DNA from: an uncultured Bacteroidales bacterium
GTDB taxonomy: Bacteria; Bacteroidota; Bacteroidia; Bacteroidales; UBA932
Assembly: GCA_905235085.1 (NCBI GenBank)
Contig: CAJOKD010000002.1
Location: 1-64,000, forward strand
DNA length: 64,000 nt
Direction of reading: 5' to 3'
The position numbers and the translations under genes are program-made. The stretch's first letter is position 1; every line of letters starts with the position of its first letter. Shown one piece after another: positions 8,443-15,971 of the stretch. The notes under the pieces are model-generated. The model was not told the origin of the DNA and did not search any database. It saw only the letters and a list, made by a program, of their open reading frames with translations.

Positions 8443-9807
8443 TTATTTGTTCAATGAATCAGCGGACGTGATGAACTTGGCCAAGTCTTCTTCGGAGAGG
8501 TGATAATTCTGCATATCCCCGGAGAAGTACTGGTCATAGGAACTCATATCCACGAAACCGTGACCGGAGAGGTTGAAGAGGATAGTCTTCGCCTCGCCGG
8601 TTTCCTTGCATTTGAGGGCCTCCTTGATGGTCGCGGCGATTGCGTGGCAGGATTCCGGAGCAGGGATTATTCCTTCCGTGCGTGCGAACAGGACACCAGC
8701 CTTGAATGAGTCAAGTTGCTCGATATCAACTGCTTCCATCAGACCGTCCTTCATCAGTTGTGACAGGATCACTCCAGCTCCGTGATACCGCAGGCCTCCT
8801 GCGTGGATGGATGCCGGCTTGAACGTGTGGCCGAGGGTGTACATCGGCAGGAGCGGGGTCATTCCAGCTTCGTCACCGAAATCGTATTCGAACTTTCCGC
8901 GAGTGAGCTTAGGGCAAGAATAAGGCTCCGCTGCGATGAAACGGGTCTTTTTACCGTCCTTGATGTTGTGGCGCATAAACGGGAACGCGATACCGCTGAA
9001 GTTGGATCCACCTCCGAAGCAGGCGATGACTATGTCCGGATATTCCCCGGCCAGCTCCATCTGTTTCTCGGCTTCCAGGCCGATGATGCTCTGGTGCAGG
9101 CAGACGTGGTTGAGGACGGAGCCCAGGGTGTACTTGCAGTTAGGGGTGCTCACTGCCAGTTCGATAGCTTCGGAAATCGCACATCCGAGCGATCCCTGAT
9201 CCATAGGGTTGGCGGTGATGATGTCTTTTCCGGCGCGGGTCGACATAGAAGGGGAAGGTGTGATCGTAGCTCCGAAAGTCTGCATAATGGACTTCCTGTA
9301 CGGCTTCTGGTTGTAGCTCACCTTTACCATATAGACGGCACACTCGATTCCGAACTTCTTTGCGGCGTAGGAAAGGGCTCCACCCCACTGGCCGGCTCCG
9401 GTCTCCGTGGTGATGTTGGTGATTCCCTGGGCCTTGGCATAATAAGCCTGTGCAAGGGCGGAATTCAGCTTGTGTGAACCAGCCGGGGACACACTCTCGT
9501 TCTTGAAATAGATGTGGGCAGGAGTTCCGAGGGCCTCTTCCAGCTCATATGCCCTGACCAACGGAGTGCAGCGGTAGTATGAATACTGTTCGCGGACCGG
9601 TTCCGGGATCGGGATCCATTCGTCGGTCTGGTTCAGTTCCTGGTTGGCACATTCTTCACAGAAGATTGGATACAGGTCTTCCGCCTTCAGCGCTTCGTGG
9701 GTGGCCGGGTTGAGGAGCGGCATAGGTTTGTTGGGCATCACAGCTTGCATATTGAACCAAGCCGTAGGGATTTCGCTCTCGGGGAGCAAGTACTTTTTCT
9801 GTCTCAT
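8443..9807 (-). CDS. trpB: TrpB-like tryptophan synthase beta chain (TrpB2 type)
   Basis: 454 residues, longer than classical TrpB (about 400) and with the TrpB2 layout. The PLP-binding lysine is in SPAGSHKLNSALAQ, the catalytic-loop Glu in TTETGAGQWGGALSY, and the phosphate-binding glycine loop in ACFGGGSNFSG. It condenses indole (or a serine-derived aminoacrylate acceptor) to L-tryptophan with PLP. No trpA or other trp gene is nearby, usual for TrpB2 enzymes, which act as stand-alone indole-salvage forms. A tryptophan attenuator with leader peptide lies just upstream, strong support that tryptophan controls it. The gene converges with the BtuG-like gene with a 2-base gap. Confidence 0.92.
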   Translation of the reverse strand: MRQKKYLLPESEIPTAWFNMQAVMPNKPMPLLNPATHEALKAEDLYPIFCEECANQELNQTDEWIPIPEPVREQYSYYRCTPLVRAYELEEALGTPAHIYFKNESVSPAGSHKLNSALAQAYYAKAQGITNITTETGAGQWGGALSYAAKKFGIECAVYMVKVSYNQKPYRKSIMQTFGATITPSPSMSTRAGKDIITANPMDQGSLGCAISEAIELAVSTPNCKYTLGSVLNHVCLHQSIIGLEAEKQMELAGEYPDIVIACFGGGSNFSGIAFPFMRHNIKDGKKTRFIAAEPYSCPKLTRGKFEYDFGDEAGMTPLLPMYTLGHTFKPASIHAGGLRYHGAGVILSQLMKDGLMEAVDIEQLDSFKAGVLFARTEGIIPAPESCHAIAATIKEALKCKETGEAKTILFNLSGHGFVDMSSYDQYFSGDMQNYHLSEEDLAKFITSADSLNK

Positions 9808-9854
9808 ACCAGTTCGTTTTTAATTGTTATTGAAAAATTGATGATTCTGTGCAT

Positions 9855-9890
9855 AAAAAAAGATGGCGCGCTGTAAGTCAGCGTGCCACC
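9855..9890 (-). terminator. Attenuator terminator hairpin (3:4) of the trp leader
   Basis: On the minus strand GGTGGCACGCTG pairs with CAGCGCGCCATC around an ACTTA loop (12 positions with one mismatch and one G-U), followed at once by seven T residues (plus-strand A-run 9855-9861). It lies between the leader peptide and trpB, so it would stop transcription unless the alternative antiterminator forms. Confidence 0.88.
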
Positions 9891-9955
9891 TTAAAACCCC
9901 TTGAATGGTAACTACGACGAGCGACTTACAGCTATTGACTGCAAGTGCGCCACCA
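9871..9955 (-). promoter_or_regulatory. Tryptophan attenuator: alternative RNA pairings
   Basis: Four segments can pair alternatively on the minus-strand RNA. Segment 1 (plus 9939-9950) pairs with segment 2 (9921-9931): GCGCACTTGCAG with CTGTAAGTCGC, one bulge. Segment 2 also pairs perfectly with segment 3 (9871-9879): CTGTAAGTC with GACTTACAG, 9 bp. Segments 3 and 4 form the terminator. A ribosome stalled on the two Trp codons (9950-9955) would cover segment 1, freeing segment 2 to sequester segment 3 and let trpB be transcribed. The stop codon of the leader falls in the loop between segments 1 and 2, the classical geometry. Confidence 0.85.
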
Positions 9956-9982
9956 GAAGTTATTGTTCGTATTCCTTACCAT
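9932..9982 (-). CDS. Tryptophan attenuator leader peptide
   Basis: A 16-residue reading frame, MVRNTNNNFWWRTCSQ, starts with ATG at 9982-9980 and stops at TAG 9934-9932. It contains adjacent Trp codons (TGG TGG, plus positions 9950-9955). It precedes mutually exclusive hairpins and trpB on the same strand. Two tandem Trp codons in 16 are very unlikely by chance at this site. Only a weak purine-rich tract precedes the ATG, normal for this phylum. Confidence 0.85.
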   Translation of the reverse strand: MVRNTNNNFWWRTCSQ

Positions 9983-9989
9983 TCTTTTG

Positions 9990-10020
9990 CAAATATGAAT
10001 AATAAAAATTACAAATGCAA
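9990..10020 (-). promoter_or_regulatory. Putative promoter of the trp leader
   Basis: On the minus strand TTG (plus 10018-10020) and CATATTTG (plus 9990-9997, one mismatch to TAnnTTTG) are separated by 20 bases, the usual Bacteroidetes spacing. The predicted start would fall within a few bases of the leader-peptide ATG, implying a very short or absent 5' leader. Confidence 0.5.
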
Positions 10021-10025
10021 GAAAA

Positions 10026-10754
10026 TTATGCTAAACAATTTGCCTGGACAAAAGCGTTGATGGCCGTGGCAACGAAAAGGAACATAATCAGGGTCGAAAC
10101 CACGATTCCGATGACCTTGAGCCTCTTGAACCATACCTGGCTGTTCCAACCGATGGTCTGGAACATACTCCAGAAACCGTGGCAGAGGTGCAGCCAGATG
10201 GCGGCGAACCATACAAGGTATATAAGGAGCAACCACCATTTTCCGAAGGTCGCTTCCAGAAGGAAATATGGATTGTTCTCGAAATTGCCGACTCCGAACA
10301 TCTCCGGCAGCTGCATCTTCGCCCAGAAATGGGTCAGATGGAATGCAATCAGGCCGAGGATTACGATACCGAGGACGAACATATTCTTCGAAGACCAGGA
10401 ATCAGCAGCCGCAACGCTCTGTGCCTCATAGCGTTTCAGACCTCCGCGAGCCTTGACATTCTTATAGGAAATCCAGCATCCATATATAATATGGACGATG
10501 AATCCCAACGCCAGGATAGGCACCATAATGTCGATGAAAGGAGTGGACATAAAGTCGCAACCCAGCTTGAATAGGCCGTCTCCAGCAGAGAATAGCTTCT
10601 CATCTGCGGCAACTACTCCCCACTTTCCGGTGAAGGTGTCGATTACGGAGAAGAAATTGATCGTGCCGTGAAGCAAAAGGAAAAGAATGAGGAAGGCACC
10701 GCTGACAGCTTGGATGAACTTCCTTCCGATCGAATAATGGAACGCGTTAGGCAT
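10026..10754 (-). CDS. sdhC: Succinate dehydrogenase / fumarate reductase cytochrome b558 subunit
   Basis: 242 residues counted from the ATG at 10754 (MPNAFHYSIGRKF); a longer open frame upstream lacks family character. Five membrane helices are visible, with histidines suited to haem ligation in LLLHGTINFF, GFIVHIIYG, GLIAFHLTHFW and LHLCHGFWS. This matches the single-polypeptide b558 anchor used by Bacteroidetes quinol:fumarate reductase. It would carry electrons between menaquinone and the SdhA/SdhB subunits at the inner membrane. Unusually no sdhA or sdhB follows: the next gene is the attenuated trpB. It has its own strong promoter. Confidence 0.9.
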   Translation of the reverse strand: MPNAFHYSIGRKFIQAVSGAFLILFLLLHGTINFFSVIDTFTGKWGVVAADEKLFSAGDGLFKLGCDFMSTPFIDIMVPILALGFIVHIIYGCWISYKNVKARGGLKRYEAQSVAAADSWSSKNMFVLGIVILGLIAFHLTHFWAKMQLPEMFGVGNFENNPYFLLEATFGKWWLLLIYLVWFAAIWLHLCHGFWSMFQTIGWNSQVWFKRLKVIGIVVSTLIMFLFVATAINAFVQANCLA

Positions 10755-10784
10755 TATCGTCAATATTAAAAAATAGTCCAACCA

Positions 10785-10815
10785 CAAAGATAGACATTTT
10801 CGATTATCCGCGCAA
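10785..10815 (-). promoter_or_regulatory. Promoter of sdhC
   Basis: TTG (plus 10813-10815) and TATCTTTG (plus 10785-10792) on the minus strand, 20 bases apart, match the Bacteroidetes sigma-AB consensus exactly. Predicted transcription start lies about 25 bases before the sdhC ATG. Confidence 0.75.
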
Positions 10816-10827
10816 GTTCCCGGGCGA

Positions 10828-11411
10828 TTATCCTGATGGATAGGGCTGGGAAGGAAGGGCAATTGATTTGATTCTCCGGGCAACCTCATCCGGATGGTCA
10901 ATCAGGAGCTGGCCGTGATTCATTTTGGGGAAGACCTCGATATGGGCGCCAGGGCACAGGGTCAGAAGGTACTTTGCCTGCGGTTTGGCCACGAAGGCCT
11001 CCTTGGAACCGTACCAGAAATGGATATCATCGCCGTGGATGGATTCTAGTTTATTGGGATACACATCCTTGTAGCCGTCGCGGACGGCCTTCCCTCCGCC
11101 GGAGGGCCAGGCTTTCCTGCATTCATCCAGCACACGCGAAAGGATCTTTCCTCCCAGAGACAAGCCATATGCACAGTCCAAATGCCCATCCAGGTTCTCC
11201 CGGACATACCGGACAATCTGACCCGCCTGGTCATCCACGGAAGTGAATTCAGACTTTTCTCTGATCAGGAATCCGTCAATTCCGGCCGCGACGATGAAAT
11301 AGTCGCCCTCAAGGAGGTCGATGAGAGGCAGGAATATCTCATAGGATACCCCAGTCCCGGAATCATCAGCAAGGCCGGATTGTTTTTGTCGCCGTATGTC
11401 TTGAACGTCAT
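10828..11411 (-). pseudogene. Alpha/beta hydrolase broken by a single-base frameshift
   Basis: An ATG at 11411 begins MTFKTYGDKNNPALLMIPGLG, the oxyanion-loop start of a hydrolase; a one-base loss in the C4 run at 11349-11352 (G-run on the coding strand) shifts the frame. Adding one base restores VSYEIFLPLIDLLEGDYFIV, continuing into VDDQAGQIVRYVREN, the nucleophile elbow GLSLGGK, and the terminal NHGQLLIDHPDEV with the catalytic His. The total of about 194 residues is short for the fold but contains the expected Ser and His. The 136-residue downstream frame (10828-11238) can be called as a stand-alone ORF but lacks the N-terminal strand set. It may be a pseudogene or an assembly error. Confidence 0.7.
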
Positions 11412-11510
11412 ATCTTATACAGGCCAGATATCATACAGAAATACCACTTTTTTCAATAGGATTTATCAGCTTTATAGGAGTTCAGACACCACCAAGCCCT
11501 GTCCATAAAA

Positions 11511-11540
11511 TATAAAAACCATCACAAGGGGTTGTGACGG
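11511..11540 (-). terminator. Rho-independent terminator of the tRNA operon
   Basis: On the minus strand CCGTCACAA and TTGTGATGG pair (nine positions, one G-U) around a CCCC loop and are followed by TTTTTATATTTT. It lies 70 bases past the tRNA with CAU anticodon. Confidence 0.75.
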
Positions 11541-11609
11541 GTATATGGTGAGTTGTTTCGGTGGTAAGGGGGCTTCGTACTTGCCCGCCTCACTATATGT
11601 GTAATTTTG

Positions 11610-11683
11610 TAGCGGGAGTGGGGCATGATCCCACGACCTCCGGATTATGAATCCGACGCTCTAACCAGCTGAGCTACCCCGCC
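11610..11683 (-). tRNA. tRNA with CAU anticodon (Met elongator, or Ile2)
   Basis: Cloverleaf folds from GGCGGGG (acceptor) through the D arm GCTC/GAGC, anticodon arm TCGGA-TTCATAA-TCCGG, and T arm GTGGG/CCCAC to TCCCGCT with A73; 3' CCA is not encoded. The anticodon is CAU. The T loop is ATCATGC rather than TTCRANY, so the usual T54 and A58 are exchanged. Whether it is elongator Met or lysidine-modified Ile2 cannot be decided from sequence by eye. Confidence 0.88.
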
Positions 11684-11735
11684 ATCGGTATTAAAAAAAC
11701 ACGGAACGCTTGATGGCAAACGCCCGTGCCTTAAG

Positions 11736-11806
11736 TTGAGATAGAAGGACTCGAACCCTCACTGACAGAGCCAGAATCTGTAGTGCTACCATTACACCAT
11801 ATCTCA
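11736..11806 (-). tRNA. tRNA-Gln (CUG anticodon)
   Basis: 71 bases: acceptor TGAGATA/TATCTCA with A73, anticodon arm ACAGA-TTCTGGC-TCTGT giving anticodon CUG, and a normal T arm GAGGG-TTCGAGT-CCTTC. It lies 52 bases upstream of the CAU tRNA on the same strand, probably one transcript ending at the terminator near 11511. Confidence 0.92.
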
Positions 11807-11877
11807 GTGTCACCGTTACTCGATTTCGTAACGGGACTGCAAAAGTAGAGATTAATCTTGAAATATCAAAATCTTTT

Positions 11878-12942
11878 TCATTTTACCTGAGTGGTCTCGT
11901 CGAAGGTGAATGCTTCCCACGGAAGTTCGGCATCCTTGCCTTCGTCGAGGACGGCTGCAGTGTGGCAGAGCATCGGGAACTTGCGGAGGTCGACGAGTCC
12001 GCGCTGGGCCTTCTTCACCATTGCTGCATATACGCGGCGTGAGACGACAAGGCTCTCGAGAGTCACTCCGGAAAGGATATCCAAAGCTTCCTGATAGGTC
12101 TTGCCTTCGCCGAGAAGGATACCAATCTTGCGTGTCCTTCCGCCGTAGACGGTGACGTAAAGGTCTCCTATGCCGATGTTCTCACAGTCCCTGGAGGCGC
12201 CTTGTATTTCCAGAAGGTAACGCATCTCCTTGACGCCCTGGTAGAAAGCGGCTGCCTGGGAATTGTAATGGAGTCCGGCATTCGCGCCGTGGTGGCGGTT
12301 CACCAGGCCGATGGACATCGCTATTGCCAAGGCATATCCATTCTTGAGAGCGACCGCGCTTTCGAGACCCTCGACATCGTTGGTAAGGGAAATATGGTAA
12401 TATGAGGTCTGCATCGCCTCTTTCATCATCCTAATGGTGGCGGTGTCCTTGCCGCAGAATGCGACTTCGCTCTGGTCGTGGAATACGAGCTCATAGCTCG
12501 TGCACGGGCCTCCGATAGCGCATATTTCTCGATCGATGCCCTTCTTGGCAAGTTCCCGCTTCCAGTATTCAGGGTAGGAGATCAGGGTGCCGTCTTCAAG
12601 ATTGATGAGACCTTTGGTCACGCTGAGGACAGGTACCGCCGGATCCAGTTCGGAAAGTATGTTTTCCAGGAACCAGTCCACACCGAAGGAAGACACTCCG
12701 CCGATGATGAAGTCAGCTCCCTCGGCAGCTTCCTTCCACTGCTCGTAATAGTAATATTTCACACCCTTCGGGAAGGGGTAATCGAATTTCGGGTGCTGGT
12801 TTTTCTCCTTGCAGGCATCGATGATTTCCTTGTCGAGATGCGTGCCGACCAGGCGGACCTCGTTACCGTTCTCGAATGCCGGGAAGGCTAGTGCGGATCC
12901 CATCATTCCGGATCCGATGATAGTAATGGTTTTCTTTGCCAT
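11878..12942 (-). CDS. gpsA: NAD(P)-dependent glycerol-3-phosphate dehydrogenase
   Basis: 354 residues. Rossmann nucleotide-binding loop at the N-terminus (ITIIGSGMMGSALAFP), conserved SVTKGL near residue 110, GGPCTSYEL near 150, the catalytic lysine region AVALKNGYALAIA near 215 and the GDLYVTVYGGRTRKIG segment near 265 all follow the GpsA pattern. It reduces dihydroxyacetone phosphate to sn-glycerol-3-phosphate for phospholipid synthesis in the cytoplasm. The protein is slightly longer than typical GpsA and belongs to the more divergent Bacteroidetes form. It stands as a single gene on the minus strand, separated from a broken FAD gene upstream. Confidence 0.85.
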   Translation of the reverse strand: MAKKTITIIGSGMMGSALAFPAFENGNEVRLVGTHLDKEIIDACKEKNQHPKFDYPFPKGVKYYYYEQWKEAAEGADFIIGGVSSFGVDWFLENILSELDPAVPVLSVTKGLINLEDGTLISYPEYWKRELAKKGIDREICAIGGPCTSYELVFHDQSEVAFCGKDTATIRMMKEAMQTSYYHISLTNDVEGLESAVALKNGYALAIAMSIGLVNRHHGANAGLHYNSQAAAFYQGVKEMRYLLEIQGASRDCENIGIGDLYVTVYGGRTRKIGILLGEGKTYQEALDILSGVTLESLVVSRRVYAAMVKKAQRGLVDLRKFPMLCHTAAVLDEGKDAELPWEAFTFDETTQVK

Positions 12943-12953
12943 ATATTGATTTG

Positions 12954-13405
12954 TTACTTTGATCTATAGGGTCCGAATACATCCTTTACCAGATAGGACT
13001 GGTCATCATCCTCCAGGATGAGGACCCAGTACCGTTTCCCTCGAGGGGCCACCCGGATGACGACGTGTCCCTGGGTTGAAAGGAACCTGTCTGGGCCACC
13101 ATCCTGTTCACGAGTTCCTCGTACAGTCCCCTTATCAGGAATGTCTTTCCGTCCGGAGTGGTCGACGACATAAACGGGGCGACCAGGCCGGAAGTAGCCG
13201 TTCCTCCAAGGACACCGTTGCGTTCAGCAAGGATGGTCTTTGCACCGTGGCGTGCGGCGCTGATGGCCGATGCGGTTCCTGCAGGACCGCCGCCGATGAC
13301 CAGCACGTCGCAGTCATAGCTTCGGGTTACGTTGAACTTGACCTGGGAACCGTTACAGGCAGAAAACAGGACAAGGGCAGCCGTAAAAAGGATCCATTTT
13401 CGCAT
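12954..13405 (-). pseudogene. Truncated FAD-dependent oxidoreductase lipoprotein
   Basis: Starts with a lipoprotein signal (LFTAALVLFSAC) and a dinucleotide-binding motif CDVLVIGGGPAGTASAISAA, then ERNGVLGGTATSG, as in FAD-dependent oxidoreductases of the PF12831 type, but coherent sequence stops after about 105 residues (LYEELVNRMVAQTG) and the frame ends at 12986. In another frame an open tail HVVIRVAPRGKRYWVLILE with SYLVKDVFGPYRSK runs to a TAA at 12956-12954; its family is not recognised, so it could be the C-terminus left by an internal deletion. Intact relatives are about 450-600 residues, as in the neighbour upstream. The gene is judged non-functional. Confidence 0.65.
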
Positions 13406-13447
13406 ACTGTCTCCAGTGTTTATAATGTATACATATATTTTTTTTGG

Positions 13448-14848
13448 CTATAATATAGCCCCCATTTCACTTAGCCTCAAGACAAGCGCAGAGGTGTCGA
13501 TGTCCTGAACCGCCTTGCCTTCCTTGAGACTCTGGGCGGCAGCGGTTCCGGCGGCCTGCCCCAGACCCATACAGCTGGCCTGGACGCGCAGCGAGGCAAG
13601 GGCTTTCCGGTCAGCGGAAATGCAGCGTCCTGCCACAAGAAGGTTAGGGAAGTCCTTGGTTATCAGTGCTCTGTAAGGGACGTAAGCGGCCTGTTGCAGC
13701 CTGATGAGAACTTGTCCTGTGCCCTTACCGGAATGGACGTCGATAGGATGGGCACCGCGCGAGATACTGTCAGGATACTTCATTCCGGACACATATTCCT
13801 CGGCAGTCACGGTGTGTACTCCAAGTATCCTGCGGCTTTCGCGTATTCCGGCCTGAGGAGCCGTGGAAGCTACGTAGCAGTCCTTGAACTCCGGAGCTAT
13901 CTTGCGCAAAGCCTCCGTGAAGGTGAATATATTTTCGCGCAGCCGGCACTCGGCTGCAGTGAAATCCCGGTTGTCAGTAGAGTCAGCTGCGGCACGGGTT
14001 ATGTTCACAGCCACGCTGCCCTTATGCATCACGTTGTTGAACCAAGGGCCTCCGAAATCCGGCAGCACGGTTCCTTCCTCCTTGAGTTTCAGGAGTTTCT
14101 CGCGGATTGGCTTGCATTCGCTGGCTCCATTCCTGCCGCTGTGGTGCATATAACGCTGGAGAAGTTCACTGTCTGTATCTACTCCGGAAAGTACGAAACA
14201 GAACGAAGAAGGCTGGACTTCTCCGTCTTCGTGAGGCTGCAAAGGTACGCCCGCGAGGTTGCAGAGATCCGCATCGCCGGTCGCGTCTATGAATCGCTTT
14301 GCTCCGAGAGATTCGAGTCCGTTCTTGTTCTCTATGATCACATTTTCAAGTTTGCTGCCCTCCAGCTCGCATCCGACCAGGGACGAATGCATATAAAGGT
14401 CCACTCCGGCTTCCAGCACCATCCTCTGCGCGCAAAGCTTGTAGAGTTCTATGTCGAAGTCCACGTTGCCCTTGGGCCATTCCACGAAGGCTCCGCCCAT
14501 TTCCTCCAGCCGTCCTATGAACTCCCAGGGGATACCGCCGATAACCCTTTCTCCGGCGAAGGCGAACTCGCTGATAGGAGCCACATATCCCATCGTAGCC
14601 ATACCTCCCAGGAAGCCGTAACGTTCCACCAAGGCCGTCCTGGCTCCGCCTCTCGCGGCGGCGATGGCGGCGATGAATCCTGCAGGACCTCCGCCGCAGA
14701 CCACGACATCATAATTCCCTGCGGGCTGTATGGCAGGAAGATCGGAGGCGCTCCCGGCCTTGCTGCAGGATGTGAATACCTTGTCTGAAGCCAGTGCAAG
14801 GGCGATAACCCCGGCAGAGCTTCCTTTCAAAAACAACCGTCTGTCCAT
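13448..14848 (-). CDS. Tat-exported FAD-dependent oxidoreductase (PF12831 type)
   Basis: 466 residues from the ATG at 14848. The N-terminus MDRRLFLKGSSAG is a twin-arginine signal, so the protein is folded with FAD before export. The Rossmann motif YDVVVCGGGPAGFIAAIAAA, then ERYGFLGGMATMG, and the C-terminal LLVAGRCISADRKALASLRV-type FAD-contact segment with GQAAGTAAA define the family. Substrate is unknown. It is divergent from the LacI regulator gene and shares the intergenic region with operator 14898-14912, so it is probably part of the LacI-controlled regulon. It lies just upstream of a broken paralogue, hinting that both arose by duplication. Confidence 0.85.
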   Translation of the reverse strand: MDRRLFLKGSSAGVIALALASDKVFTSCSKAGSASDLPAIQPAGNYDVVVCGGGPAGFIAAIAAARGGARTALVERYGFLGGMATMGYVAPISEFAFAGERVIGGIPWEFIGRLEEMGGAFVEWPKGNVDFDIELYKLCAQRMVLEAGVDLYMHSSLVGCELEGSKLENVIIENKNGLESLGAKRFIDATGDADLCNLAGVPLQPHEDGEVQPSSFCFVLSGVDTDSELLQRYMHHSGRNGASECKPIREKLLKLKEEGTVLPDFGGPWFNNVMHKGSVAVNITRAAADSTDNRDFTAAECRLRENIFTFTEALRKIAPEFKDCYVASTAPQAGIRESRRILGVHTVTAEEYVSGMKYPDSISRGAHPIDVHSGKGTGQVLIRLQQAAYVPYRALITKDFPNLLVAGRCISADRKALASLRVQASCMGLGQAAGTAAAQSLKEGKAVQDIDTSALVLRLSEMGAIL

Positions 14849-14897
14849 ATTGATTGCTAAGTTACAACTATTATTCGACTGCATTAACACCAATTTT

Positions 14898-14912
14898 GCG
14901 CAAATGTTGCGC
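14898..14912. promoter_or_regulatory. LacI-type operator between the regulator and FAD oxidoreductase genes
   Basis: GCGCAA and TTGCGC form a perfect inverted repeat around ATG; the same arms recur at 15949-15971. It lies just ahead of a TATATTTG -7 box (14921-14928) of the lacI gene, so the regulator probably represses its own and the divergent gene. Confidence 0.7.
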
Positions 14913-14932
14913 GTTTTTATTATATTTGTAAT

Positions 14933-15946
14933 ATGAAAGAAACCACACTGAATAACATCGCGGAGAAATGCGGCTGTTCGGTCACTACGGTATCCCGGGT
15001 GATCAACGGCAATTCCGAAAGATACCGCATCAGCGCCGAGACGGCGGAAGCCGTCATGGCCGAAGTGACCCGCACTGGATATATTCCTTCCTTCACCGCG
15101 CAGAGCCTTCAGAGCAAGCGTTCCTGGATGATAGGCCTGCTGCTGCCATCCATCGCGAATCCTTATTTCGCGGATATGGCCAGCCATATCGTATCCGAAT
15201 TGTACAAATCCGGTTATACAGCTATGCTGGTGGACACTATGGAGGATGCGGCCAGGCTGGACAGGAGCGCCAGGGCCTTGCTCCTCCGCCATGTGGAAGG
15301 AATGATCGCCGTTCCTTGCGGACAGGATTCATCCGTCCTGGAGATGGTGGGGAAGAAGGTGCCGCTGGTGCTGGTGGACAGATTCTATGAGAACTCCAGC
15401 CTCTCGTATGTGACTACCAACAACTTCAAGGGAGGCTACGATGCTACTCGTCTGCTCATAGGTGCCGGACACCGCCGGATAGCCTGCATCCAGGGGGAGC
15501 TGGACTCTATGCCGAACCGGGAGCGTGTCAGGGGCTTCCTGAAAGCGATGGAAGAGGAGGGTTTCACCGGATATGCCAGCCTTGCGGGGGATGAGTTCTC
15601 CGTCCAGAACGGGTACCTTTCTACCAAGATGCTCCTGTTCAGGAAGGAGCCCCCTACGGCAGTGTTCGCGCTCAGCAACAACATTATGCTGGGGGCCTTG
15701 AAAGCGATACGCGAATCAGGGCTGTCGGTCCCGGATGACATATCCTTGGTATCCTTCGACGACAACCTTTATATGGATTACTTGACTCCTTCCATCACCA
15801 GGATCAGCCAGCCGGTTGAGAATATGGCGAAGCTGTCGGTGAAGATCCTTCTCGACCATCTTGACCATAACGGGAACGTGTCGGCCGGCTCCCAGATCCG
15901 CCTGCTTCCTTCCATAATCCAGGGTGCATCGGTGGCAAAAATCTGA
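14933..15946 (+). CDS. LacI-family transcriptional regulator
   Basis: 337 residues. N-terminal LacI helix-turn-helix (TLNNIAEKCGCSVTTVSRVI, then NGNSERYRISAET) and hinge (SFTAQSLQSKRSWMIGLLLP), followed by a periplasmic-binding-protein-like effector domain (about 60-330). The effector is probably a sugar or nucleoside related to the adjoining PUL. The gene starts only 5 bases after a TATATTTG -7 box, so the transcript may be leaderless. Two identical-arm palindromes, one in its own upstream region and one between its stop and susC, are the expected operators. Confidence 0.93.
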   Translation: MKETTLNNIAEKCGCSVTTVSRVINGNSERYRISAETAEAVMAEVTRTGYIPSFTAQSLQSKRSWMIGLLLPSIANPYFADMASHIVSELYKSGYTAMLVDTMEDAARLDRSARALLLRHVEGMIAVPCGQDSSVLEMVGKKVPLVLVDRFYENSSLSYVTTNNFKGGYDATRLLIGAGHRRIACIQGELDSMPNRERVRGFLKAMEEEGFTGYASLAGDEFSVQNGYLSTKMLLFRKEPPTAVFALSNNIMLGALKAIRESGLSVPDDISLVSFDDNLYMDYLTPSITRISQPVENMAKLSVKILLDHLDHNGNVSAGSQIRLLPSIIQGASVAKI

Positions 15947-15948
15947 TT

Positions 15949-15971
15949 TTTAGCGCAAAAGTTGCGCTAAA
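15949..15971. promoter_or_regulatory. LacI-type operator upstream of the susC operon
   Basis: TTTAGCGCAA and TTGCGCTAAA are perfect 10-base arms around AAG, immediately after the lacI stop codon and 110 bases before susC. The core GCGCAA-3-TTGCGC equals the operator at 14898-14912. Confidence 0.8.

Noticed and set aside
13694..14788. Long plus-strand ORF antisense to the FAD oxidoreductase
   Set aside because: Shadow frame with no family features; the minus strand carries Rossmann and Tat motifs.
14849..15292. Upstream extension of the FAD oxidoreductase ORF through the lacI region
   Set aside because: It is antisense to lacI, and the twin-arginine start at 14848 is clear.
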